A stretch of 15,556 nt of DNA from contig DAOVOC010000010.1 of assembly GCA_030629865.1 (NCBI GenBank), positions 1 to 15,556 on the forward strand, in the 5' to 3' direction. Positions 7,879-14,507 of this stretch are shown in pieces (within the stretch, counting starts at the first letter, position 1; every line of letters begins with the position of its first letter). A model generated the notes under the pieces. It worked only from the letters and a program-made list of their open reading frames with translations, was not told the DNA's origin and did no database searches. Source of the DNA: a bacterium. Its GTDB lineage: Bacteria > Babelota > Babeliae > Babelales > GCA-2401785. Made by a program: the position numbers and the translations under genes.

Positions 7879-9543
7879 CTATGCATAAGTCTCTTGATTT
7901 CTGACAGCTTCTGCCAACATCACAGAATGTGTTTTATCATACTGGAACAATCCAACTAGTCTTTGTTCATCATCTAAAATAGAGCGTGTAGAAACCACAG
8001 CAAAGTGATCATCCTCGGTACTCAATTGTACAAAGTCTTTTTTAACTACTTTTTCAAGTTCTTTTCTAAGTTCTTTAAGCGTTGAAACCTTAATACCATT
8101 CACTTCAGTCAACAAAGAACCAATAGCAAGAACTCCCCTCATATTGTAAACGTTAGACGTAGGCTGTATATGAGTGATAAGCAACTTTTTATCGTAACCA
8201 TGTTCTGGCATTGCATATCTGAGTAGCGACGGAACGCTTTCACTTAATAATACAACGTGGTTCATAGAAAGTTCCATGACGACCAGCCCACCAAAAACTT
8301 CATAATCAATATTTTCATAATCGGGATATACAAAACGGATTGGTTGAACTACATCTTTTTCAAAAACAAATTTAAATTCTTTTCGCTTGCCAGCACGATA
8401 TACAATAAATTTTATTTCATCTCCAACAACAAGCCTGTTTAAAAGATCTAGCCCAGAAACTTTATCCTCATTCCACGAAACAGAAACATTGCCTTGATAG
8501 TCGAGCAGATGCCCATTTATCTCTCTAACAACATCACCCTTTTTTACTCCAACTCGCTCCATGAGCGAACCTTCCATAACTTTTGCAACGTAAAGCCCAC
8601 CACCTTCGGGAAACTGAAGAAGTTTTGCCATATCTTCGTTTGTGTATTGCAAAGCACATCCAAGCCGTGGCTTGCGCAAAAGTTTTACTTTGTGTAAATC
8701 CGCAATGGCGCTTTTGACATCATTAACGGGAATGATATAACCAACATTTTGTGCACCAGCTATTCCAGCAAAATTAATTCCGACAACTTCGCACTTGGAA
8801 TTGAGTGAAGGACCACCAGAACTGCCAGGATTAATAGGCGCTGTCATCTGAAAACACAGTTGTCCAAATCCGCGCTCTCCAAAAACAACACGCTCCCAAC
8901 CACTTACAATGCCTTGCGTACTCTTAATGTGTTGCATAGCCAGAGGAAAACCTAAGGCTAAAATTTCTTCACCACGCTGCACATCATCTGAACTTCCAAA
9001 TTTTAAGAAAGGTATTGTACCAAACTCTTTTCGCAGCCGCGCCCTACCAACAGAACCAAGCTGCAATAGAGCTAAATCACGATCCGGGCTTACACCAACA
9101 ATTTCGGCATCAAATCTCTCTTTTCCAAAAATTGGCATTTGGACTTGCACCCTAAGAGCCTGAGAAACAACGTGATAGTTAGTAAGAAAAAACCCATCTT
9201 CATCTATAAAAAATCCGCTACCACAACCCGTACCCTGTTCTGGAACTTTGTACGGTTCAAACCAGTTAAAGGCAAGCGCATTTGTAAAGACCTGAACAAC
9301 AGAATTTCTGCCTCGCTTTTGAACATCAATCCAACGAGAAGATGGAGTCAAACTCGGTATAGAACTAGGTAATGCGGCAGAACGCATAGGCAATTTACAG
9401 CTATCTTCTCTACTTTGAGCAAGTTCCACTTTCACCTGCGCTAACTCATCACAAATATTCTCTATATTTCTAAAAAAACAGAAAGCGCCTGCGGCAACCG
9501 ATGCAAGAAACAATAAGCTTATAAAAACCTTCTTCATTGCCAT
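7879..9543 (-). CDS. HtrA/Deg-type periplasmic serine protease, first copy
   Basis: Second member of a tandem pair of DegP/HtrA (S1C) proteases. The product of 554 residues begins with an uncleaved anchor or signal sequence (residues 4-24), followed by a short heptad-like stretch (ICDELAQVKVELAQ) and a Pro/Ser-rich linker absent from the shorter paralogue. The triad is complete: H124 in LTNYHVV, D156 in DRDLALL and S242 in NPGSSGGP (canonical GNSGGP has Asn where this has Ser). A PDZ domain follows (GGGLYVAKVMEGS...GVKKGDVVREINGHLLDYQG), then a C-terminal region opening with YENIDYEVFGGLVV and ending in a PDZ-like domain. AAGGAG (9548-9553) is four bases before ATG 9543 and ten before a second in-frame ATG (MKK), so either could be used. 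It is 125 bases upstream of its paralogue and probably shares its transcript. Confidence 0.9.
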   Translation of the reverse strand: MAMKKVFISLLFLASVAAGAFCFFRNIENICDELAQVKVELAQSREDSCKLPMRSAALPSSIPSLTPSSRWIDVQKRGRNSVVQVFTNALAFNWFEPYKVPEQGTGCGSGFFIDEDGFFLTNYHVVSQALRVQVQMPIFGKERFDAEIVGVSPDRDLALLQLGSVGRARLRKEFGTIPFLKFGSSDDVQRGEEILALGFPLAMQHIKSTQGIVSGWERVVFGERGFGQLCFQMTAPINPGSSGGPSLNSKCEVVGINFAGIAGAQNVGYIIPVNDVKSAIADLHKVKLLRKPRLGCALQYTNEDMAKLLQFPEGGGLYVAKVMEGSLMERVGVKKGDVVREINGHLLDYQGNVSVSWNEDKVSGLDLLNRLVVGDEIKFIVYRAGKRKEFKFVFEKDVVQPIRFVYPDYENIDYEVFGGLVVMELSMNHVVLLSESVPSLLRYAMPEHGYDKKLLITHIQPTSNVYNMRGVLAIGSLLTEVNGIKVSTLKELRKELEKVVKKDFVQLSTEDDHFAVVSTRSILDDEQRLVGLFQYDKTHSVMLAEAVRNQETYA

Positions 9544-9560
9544 CGCTCTCCTTAATCACA

Positions 9561-9597
9561 AAATAAAAAGAGACCCACTCAACCGCAAGCAGGCCTC
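9561..9597 (-). terminator. Probable rho-independent terminator between grpE and the first htrA
   Basis: On the minus strand a hairpin of two 12-base arms with a 4-base loop (9570-9597) uses several G-U pairs and is followed by TTTTTATTTT (9561-9569 and just beyond). It lies between the grpE stop at 9623 and the htrA Shine-Dalgarno at 9548. Because of the G-U pairs it may be leaky, letting some transcription continue into the proteases. Confidence 0.55.
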
Positions 9598-9622
9598 ATT
9601 ATCATCTTATTTAAACAACAAG

Positions 9623-10156
9623 TTACTTGCAAACGCTCACTCTGGCATGCCTAATAACTTTATCTTTAAAAGTATATCCTTTACGCAGAATTTCTACAAC
9701 ATCGCCTTCTTCATGCTCTTCAGACTCAACTGAAACAAGCGCTTCGTGCAATTTCGGATCAAATTTTGCACCACAATCAATTTCTTTTACTCCAAGATCA
9801 TCAAAAATCTTGTTCAGCTTCTTCTGGATGAGCTTAAAACCTTCTAGCCATTCTTTATCTGAGTCTTCAGTTACAGAAACATCTGCAACACTTAAGGCTA
9901 AATCAACATCATCAATAAGCGGCAAGAACACGTTCAAAATGGCCATTTGGCCCATCATGCCCCATTCTGCTCGCTCTTTTTCGGTCCTTCGTTTAAGATT
10001 CTGCAAATCTGCAGTAACTCTTAAAAGGCTTGCCTGACAATTTTGAAGTTCATCGGCACATAAGTCCTGCGAGCACTCATTGCAACTTTCGTAACATTCA
10101 CCTTGCACATTAATTTCAGAATTAATGGCATTAGTAGTTTGGTCCTTTTTTTCCAT
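9623..10156 (-). CDS. grpE: GrpE, nucleotide exchange factor for DnaK
   Basis: Co-chaperone that releases ADP from DnaK (Hsp70) in the cytoplasm. The product of 177 residues has the family layout: a disordered acidic N-terminus, a long helix (ASLLRVTADLQNLKRRTEKERAE, matching the GrpE pattern of RxxADFxNxxKRxxxE) and a C-terminal beta domain with KIDC-like and ALVSVESEEHEEGDVVEILRKGYTFKDKVIRHARV, the typical GrpE ending. The ATG at 10156 is chosen over one at 10207, because an extended -10 box falls between them and the extra 17 residues are un-GrpE-like. An AAGGAG (10168-10173) is about 12 bases upstream, slightly far. The N-terminal region is oddly cysteine-rich (five Cys between about residues 20 and 41). 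It is not next to dnaK or hrcA here, but precedes two HtrA proteases. Confidence 0.93.
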   Translation of the reverse strand: MEKKDQTTNAINSEINVQGECYESCNECSQDLCADELQNCQASLLRVTADLQNLKRRTEKERAEWGMMGQMAILNVFLPLIDDVDLALSVADVSVTEDSDKEWLEGFKLIQKKLNKIFDDLGVKEIDCGAKFDPKLHEALVSVESEEHEEGDVVEILRKGYTFKDKVIRHARVSVCK

Positions 10157-10181
10157 GCTTCGCAATCGCTCCTTATCACAC

Positions 10182-10190
10182 AATATAACA
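10182..10190 (-). promoter_or_regulatory. Possible extended -10 promoter for grpE
   Basis: On the minus strand TGTTATATT is a TGn-extended -10 element. No good -35 box lies 16-18 bases upstream. A start near 10175 would give a short leader that still includes the AAGGAG at 10168-10173. No CIRCE-type inverted repeat is visible. Confidence 0.35.
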
Positions 10191-10256
10191 CTAAAAAATC
10201 GCAACATCCACGTTAGTTAATAACAGCTTTGAGTTTAGCATAGAATTCGTTTTAGC

Positions 10257-10280
10257 AAAAATCCTAAAACCCTTTAGGAT
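10257..10280 (-). terminator. Rho-independent terminator of the SET-domain gene
   Basis: On the minus strand ATCCTAAA and TTTAGGAT form a perfect 8-bp stem around a GGGT loop (10261-10280), immediately followed by a T run (10257-10261). The TAA stop codon of the SET gene (10274-10276) lies inside the hairpin, a compact arrangement. On the plus strand no T run follows, so it is one-directional. Confidence 0.75.
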
Positions 10281-11095
10281 AGCGGCAATGGCCTCTTGCG
10301 CCCCTCCCAAAATTCAGGACCATAATCCAGTAAAAGCTGATCTCCAGCTCTTATATCACGAGCAGCAATAAAGATAAGATGCCAAAGTCCTTTGTGATAA
10401 ACATATTCACCCTCAATATTGCTTTGACCATCATGATTCAAAAAACGAAAATAATTCCCTTCTGTCGAAACATCTATAACAAACTGTTTTTCGGGCTTGG
10501 AAGATGGATAATGATAAATATATTCATTTTTTTGGCTTACTTTTTCGATATGCTTTACCTGTCCGGCACACTCACCTAAAAACGTACCTTTTTTAAGAGC
10601 CTTGTTAGAAAATACTCCATACCCAACAAGACTATTTACCCACCCAACATAAACAGGAGCTGTCTCTTTTTTTTCCAATTTTCTACCAAATCGCTCAGAC
10701 AATTCTTTTTGATATTTACGCTCAACATCACTTAATGAAACTTGAACATTATCATCAAAAATATCGAGTGTTGATGCTACCAATGAATCTTGGTATTTGG
10801 CTCCAAGTGCCGAAAAATCGTTTTTCCCATATTTTTTGTTTTTTAGAAACGCTAATTTTTCAAACTTTTTATTTAACTTACGCTGAAACTTTTTAGCCGA
10901 AGCGCTCTCTTCATCTTGGTCTGCAAACTTTGCAATTCGCCTTATCATTGGGTCTGTCGAGCGCTTATAAGACCCAGGCACTGCAAACCGATTTCTTTTT
11001 GCAAATCGTGCTATGCGAGATTTTCTAAATCCTCCATAAACATTTAAAAACATCATGGAACCACAAAATACAACAAACGATAATTTATGAATCAT
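10274..11095 (-). CDS. Exported SET-domain protein, putative lysine methyltransferase
   Basis: A protein of 273 residues with a C-terminal SET domain, the fold of eukaryotic histone and protein lysine methyltransferases. Residues 1-21 form a signal peptide (MIHKLSFVVF then VYG), followed by a strongly basic stretch (to about residue 85, rich in Arg and Lys). The SET domain starts near residue 150 (VGYGVFSNKALKKGTFLGE). The cofactor motif is RFLNHDGQSN with N220 and H221, where the usual third residue is Ser and here is D222; the catalytic-tyrosine motif is LLLDYGPEF with Y258. No post-SET cysteine cluster is visible. The ATG at 11095 is preferred to one at 11164 because GGAAGGG lies eight bases before it and it places the signal peptide first. 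Export plus basic residues suggests a host-directed effector, but the target is unknown. It is transcribed alone and ends in a terminator. Confidence 0.8.
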   Translation of the reverse strand: MIHKLSFVVFCGSMMFLNVYGGFRKSRIARFAKRNRFAVPGSYKRSTDPMIRRIAKFADQDEESASAKKFQRKLNKKFEKLAFLKNKKYGKNDFSALGAKYQDSLVASTLDIFDDNVQVSLSDVERKYQKELSERFGRKLEKKETAPVYVGWVNSLVGYGVFSNKALKKGTFLGECAGQVKHIEKVSQKNEYIYHYPSSKPEKQFVIDVSTEGNYFRFLNHDGQSNIEGEYVYHKGLWHLIFIAARDIRAGDQLLLDYGPEFWEGRKRPLPLS

Positions 11096-11123
11096 CTCCA
11101 AATCCCTTCCAACAAATAACCCC

Positions 11124-11168
11124 TTAAAACGCAGTCCTGTTATAGCTATACACACCAGCAACAAGCAA
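11124..11168. promoter_or_regulatory. Divergent promoter region between the SET gene and the ABC-F gene
   Basis: The centre is a perfect palindrome TATAGCTATA (11141-11150) that can supply a -10 box in both directions. Leftward: TTGCTT (11163-11168) and TATAAC (11139-11144), 18 bases apart, for the SET gene. Rightward: TTAAAA (11124-11129) and TATACA (11147-11152), 17 bases apart, for the ABC-F gene. Each box matches only about 4 of 6 consensus positions, so the calls are tentative. Confidence 0.35.
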
Positions 11169-11200
11169 GTTGTGACTTTTTAGCATCAACGAGATATCCT

Positions 11201-11260
11201 AAGGAGAAGGTCTTTTTACGGTTGCAAGCAACCGATTTACAGCAAAAAACAATAATATGA
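11201..11260 (+). promoter_or_regulatory. Unusual leader of the ABC-F gene: distant Shine-Dalgarno, hairpin, possible 12-codon leader ORF
   Basis: A strong AAGGAGAAGG (11201-11210) lies 46 bases before the ABC-F ATG (11257), too far to serve it directly; the frame of ABC-F has a stop at 11200 and no other start codon in between. A perfect inverted repeat with seven-base arms and two bases between (11219-11234) lies in the gap. A short frame TTG-CAA-GCA-ACC... (11222-11260) would encode MQATDLQQKTII and stop at a TGA that overlaps the ABC-F ATG as ATGA. Either a coupled leader peptide or a hairpin that brings the Shine-Dalgarno closer would explain the layout; neither is proven. Confidence 0.3.
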
Positions 11261-13137
11261 TTGATTTAAACAACGTATCCCTTAATTTGGGAAACAAACA
11301 ATTACTAAAAGATCTTTCCCTACGACTTTCTGCCAAACACAAAATTGGCATTGTTGGCCGCAATGGAAGCGGCAAATCAACGCTGCTCAAATTGATCAAT
11401 GGAACATACAAACCAGATGAGGGAACTGTCGGGATAAAAAAAGACGCGACCATAGCCTATATGCCGCAAGACTTGATTATGCACTCATCTCAAACCGTAC
11501 TAGATGAAGCATTTTCCGTTTTCGAGAAACAATTAGCAGAAAAACATGAACTCGAAGCACTTATAAAAACAAGTGAAAACCACGATGGAACAACGTGCCC
11601 CATAGAAACTATAGAACGAATACACGATCTTTCAGAAAAGCTTAGAGCCATAAATTTTAAGCAGCTTAAAGACAAGACCCGGCAAACACTTGCCGGTCTA
11701 GGATTTTCACAAGAACAAATGGACCAAAAAACAAACCAACTGAGTGTTGGATGGAAAATGCGGCTTTTACTTGCAAAACTGTTACTCCTTGATGCCGACT
11801 TTTATCTCTTTGATGAACCCACCAATCACCTTGACATAACGGCACATGACTGGTTTTTGAAATTTATTCAAAACGCTCCGTTTGGGTTTTTACTAGTTAG
11901 TCACGACCGATATTTTCTTGACCACGCCTGCACTCAAATTCTTGATCTGGACCAGCATCCAAATAAATTATACAAGGGCAATTATTCAACCTTTTTGGTC
12001 AAAAAAGAACATGATCTTGAGCTTTTAAAATCAGCTGCCGCAAACCAAGAAAAAATGCTCAAAGCCAAAATGGCTACAATTGATCGATTTCGAGCAAAGT
12101 CGAGCAAAGCAAAAATGGCTCAAAGCATGCTTCGCGAAGTGGAAAAAATAGAAAAAATTCAACTTCCGCCAGAGCTGCCTCCATTCAAATTAAGATTTTC
12201 CGACGTAGAACGTTCCGGCAAAATTGTCTTGGAAATAAAAAAACTAGAAAAATCATTCCCTCCCAAAACTATTTTTAAAAACATTTCGTTTCAGCTGCAG
12301 CGTGGAGAAAAAGCAGCAATTGTTGCAGCAAACGGAAAGGGTAAAACTACGCTTTTAAGCTGTATCATGGGCTCGCTTACACCAGAGCATGGAACAGTTA
12401 AAATTGGGCACAATGTAAAAGCAGCAATATTTGAACAAGATCAAGACAAAGTATTAGATGGTAAGAAAACAGTTTTAGAAGAAGCCATAGAAGCATGCAA
12501 AACAAGCGAGCAACGATCAAAAGTTCGTACCCTACTCGGCTCCTTTCTGTTTCCAGGAGATGATGTTGGCAAAAAAATGTCAGTGCTCAGTGGTGGCGAA
12601 AAAAACCGCGTCGCAATGGTTAAAGTGCTTTTACAAAACGCCAACCTACTGCTTCTTGACGAACCAACTAACCACCTCGACCTACAATCCAAAGAGATTC
12701 TTCTAAAAGCACTAAAAACTTATCCAGGAACTATTCTGTTTGTTTCACACGACCGCGATTTTCTCGATGGCCTTGCAACAAGAATTTTTGAATTGAATTC
12801 GGATAGCATTCATTCTTACGAAGGTAATTATGAATCGTACTTATACCAAAGCCGAGGCCTTTTAGAAGCATCATCAGAGAAAACACCCATGGAAGAAAAC
12901 AACGTTACAAAAAAGAAGAGTGGCGCCGAATCTCATAAAATGCGTAAGCAAATTGCCCGTGCTGAAGAAAAAGTTGAAAAACTGGAAAAACAAATCGCAC
13001 AAATGTCACAAAAATTTTCTAATTTTGAATATGGAACAGACGAATTTGAACAAAATAATGCAAAAATTGCCAAATTAGAACTCGAGATGGAACAAGCCAC
13101 AAAAATGTGGGAAGATCTTATAGATGAGCCAAACTGA
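11257..13137 (+). CDS. ABC-F family ATPase (Uup/YheS-like), ribosome-associated
   Basis: Soluble tandem ATP-binding protein of the ABC-F family, whose members bind the ribosomal E site to relieve stalling or, in some cases, give resistance to ribosome-targeting antibiotics. The 626 residues lack membrane segments. First ATPase: Walker A GRNGSGKST (34-42), signature LSVGWKMR (162-169), Walker B FDEPTNHLD with D186/E187. Linker: about 240-325, a charged helical pair with RAKSSKAKMAQSM. Second ATPase: Walker A AANGKGKTT (357-365), signature LSGGEKNR (444-451), Walker B LDEPTNHLD with D468/E469. A C-terminal coiled coil of about 65 residues (from about 560) resembles Uup/YheS. Two motif departures are worth note: LSVG instead of LSGG in the first half, and AANG instead of GxNG in the second P-loop. 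It is first in a rightward unit with the RING-like genes, 23 bases apart. Confidence 0.92.
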   Translation: MIDLNNVSLNLGNKQLLKDLSLRLSAKHKIGIVGRNGSGKSTLLKLINGTYKPDEGTVGIKKDATIAYMPQDLIMHSSQTVLDEAFSVFEKQLAEKHELEALIKTSENHDGTTCPIETIERIHDLSEKLRAINFKQLKDKTRQTLAGLGFSQEQMDQKTNQLSVGWKMRLLLAKLLLLDADFYLFDEPTNHLDITAHDWFLKFIQNAPFGFLLVSHDRYFLDHACTQILDLDQHPNKLYKGNYSTFLVKKEHDLELLKSAAANQEKMLKAKMATIDRFRAKSSKAKMAQSMLREVEKIEKIQLPPELPPFKLRFSDVERSGKIVLEIKKLEKSFPPKTIFKNISFQLQRGEKAAIVAANGKGKTTLLSCIMGSLTPEHGTVKIGHNVKAAIFEQDQDKVLDGKKTVLEEAIEACKTSEQRSKVRTLLGSFLFPGDDVGKKMSVLSGGEKNRVAMVKVLLQNANLLLLDEPTNHLDLQSKEILLKALKTYPGTILFVSHDRDFLDGLATRIFELNSDSIHSYEGNYESYLYQSRGLLEASSEKTPMEENNVTKKKSGAESHKMRKQIARAEEKVEKLEKQIAQMSQKFSNFEYGTDEFEQNNAKIAKLELEMEQATKMWEDLIDEPN

Positions 13138-13160
13138 TTTTTTTATTCGAGTTTATTTGT

Positions 13161-14507
13161 ATGAATAAAAAAAACATTTACTCTCTGCTTATGCTTTTTT
13201 TGTCGGTATGCAGCGTTTACAAGGCCAATGCAAAATGGGAAAAGCATCATACAGGCATGCTAGCCTCTGCAATCGCAATAACATCTGGTTTTTTAATAGC
13301 TGGAGAATACAGAAACAGTGCCAAATGGAAAGGATACCACACAGGATTTCTGGCTGCCGCAAGCGCAGTAGCAGCGGGGCTTCTAATTGCACATGACTAT
13401 AAAACGGTTAAAAAAGAAACACCAAAAGATTTAGGCATATTTGCCTACATTAAGAATTTATTATGGGGATCAACTAAACTGAACTCTGATGCAAAAATAA
13501 CAAATCCAAGGCTTTTCCAATTTTTCCTGGAGAAAAACGGAAAAGAGTTAAACAAAATCATGCGATCTTCTTTTTTATCAAAACTTAAACCATGGCTTAT
13601 AAGGGGAATCGTAATTGTTCCAGTATTTCCATTCATTATACAAAAACTTCAACAATCAGGATTATTAGAAAAATCAAGGTCAAACAAAAAATCAATGGCA
13701 GATTCACCAAAAACATCCAACAACCAAAAGGCAGAGAATATCCTTCCTGAAAATCCGTGCCTCATATGTTATGAAAAAGATATTTCCATCGCAGATAAAA
13801 TGAGCTGTGCTTGCGGAAAAGAATTTTGTCTTTCATGTGCAAAAAACACAATTGAAAGTCAGACTTCAAGAGGTTTAATGCCTGTTCTTTTATGCCCATT
13901 TTGTCGACAAAGTTCATCATTCACAGAACAAAGCTCCACCTCTCAAACTGTTTTTACCAAAGTGCACAAAGGATCACTGTGTGATAATTTTATCAGAAAA
14001 AACAAAAGTCCAACGCTCCCCGAAACCGAACTTACAATCAAAGAGGGCACCTTCAAAAGTAAAACCGATATAAAAGATTTATTTTATCCGACCCTTCAAA
14101 TACCAGCTCCACTTCTTAAATCATCCGAGAACTATTTTTCTACCACCTCTCAACCTTTTATTTGGCGCAATGAAACCTCAAACCCATATGGGATGCTTGT
14201 TGAAGAATGTGAGTATTCAATTTCACAAAAAGGCTGTTCCAAAATAGTTAAACCTCCAAGAGCTATTCTCAAAGAAATGGCTCTTGGAGGTCTTCCAATC
14301 AAGGGGCCACTAACGGTTGGCAAAACCGTTGTCGGATACATCCTGGATAAACATCAACACTATGAAAAGCCTTGTAACCATTACGGCCTAACTGCATGTA
14401 AAGGAATAGGCCCCACATCTTGGCAACCGCATTTTGGAACAATAACAATTACTGAAGATATGCTGAAACGTAAAGTTCTCGAGTTTGGAGGAAGCACACA
14501 TGAATAA
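13161..14507 (+). CDS. Exported membrane protein with RING-like zinc finger
   Basis: A protein of 448 residues with a eukaryotic-style RING-like finger; canonical RING proteins are E3 ubiquitin ligases. Residues 1-24 are a signal peptide (cleavage near ANA). Residues 24-53 and 54-83 are a tandem repeat (AKW...HTG...LIA..Y), each with a short hydrophobic helix. A further hydrophobic segment lies at 146-160. Residues 200-248 hold eight cysteines spaced C-x2-C-x12-C-x-C-x4-C-x2-C-x18-C-x2-C (C200, C203, C216, C218, C223, C226, C245, C248), close to RING1 of RBR ligases but with Cys at 218 where RING often has His. The remaining 200 residues, with a few more Cys, match nothing I recognise. No strong Shine-Dalgarno precedes the ATG. 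It overlaps the next gene by 8 bp. Ligase activity is inference; it could simply be a zinc-stabilised fold. Confidence 0.7.
   Translation: MNKKNIYSLLMLFLSVCSVYKANAKWEKHHTGMLASAIAITSGFLIAGEYRNSAKWKGYHTGFLAAASAVAAGLLIAHDYKTVKKETPKDLGIFAYIKNLLWGSTKLNSDAKITNPRLFQFFLEKNGKELNKIMRSSFLSKLKPWLIRGIVIVPVFPFIIQKLQQSGLLEKSRSNKKSMADSPKTSNNQKAENILPENPCLICYEKDISIADKMSCACGKEFCLSCAKNTIESQTSRGLMPVLLCPFCRQSSSFTEQSSTSQTVFTKVHKGSLCDNFIRKNKSPTLPETELTIKEGTFKSKTDIKDLFYPTLQIPAPLLKSSENYFSTTSQPFIWRNETSNPYGMLVEECEYSISQKGCSKIVKPPRAILKEMALGGLPIKGPLTVGKTVVGYILDKHQHYEKPCNHYGLTACKGIGPTSWQPHFGTITITEDMLKRKVLEFGGSTHE
13230..13409 (+). repeat. Two-copy in-frame tandem repeat (90 bp, 30 residues) in the RING-like protein
   Basis: Residues 24-53 and 54-83 align without gaps, with 15 of 30 positions identical. 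The shared skeleton is AKW, HTG, a hydrophobic alanine-rich helix, LIA and Tyr. The DNA copies (13230-13319 and 13320-13409) have diverged, so the duplication is not recent. It predicts a helical hairpin or two membrane passes. Confidence 0.8.
14252..14291. repeat. Perfect 12-bp inverted repeat inside the RING-like gene
   Basis: ACCTCCAAGAGC (14252-14263) and GCTCTTGGAGGT (14280-14291) are exact reverse complements around a 16-base loop. The arms encode PPRAI and ALGGL. No T run follows on either strand, so a standard terminator is unlikely. The RNA would form a stable stem within the coding sequence. Confidence 0.8.
14487..14492 (+). promoter_or_regulatory. Strong Shine-Dalgarno for the second RING-like gene
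   Basis: GGAGGA lies seven bases before the ATG at 14500 and inside the end of the preceding gene. It overrules an in-frame ATG at 14485, and implies coupled translation of the two RING-like proteins. Confidence 0.7.

Noticed and set aside
9627..10037. 136-codon plus-strand frame antisense to grpE
   Set aside because: It is Ser-rich, a typical shadow of a charged helical gene; GrpE on the other strand is unambiguous.
11219..11234. Inverted repeat upstream of the ABC-F gene as a terminator
   Set aside because: No T run follows it, and it lies between a Shine-Dalgarno and the start codon, so a leader role fits better.
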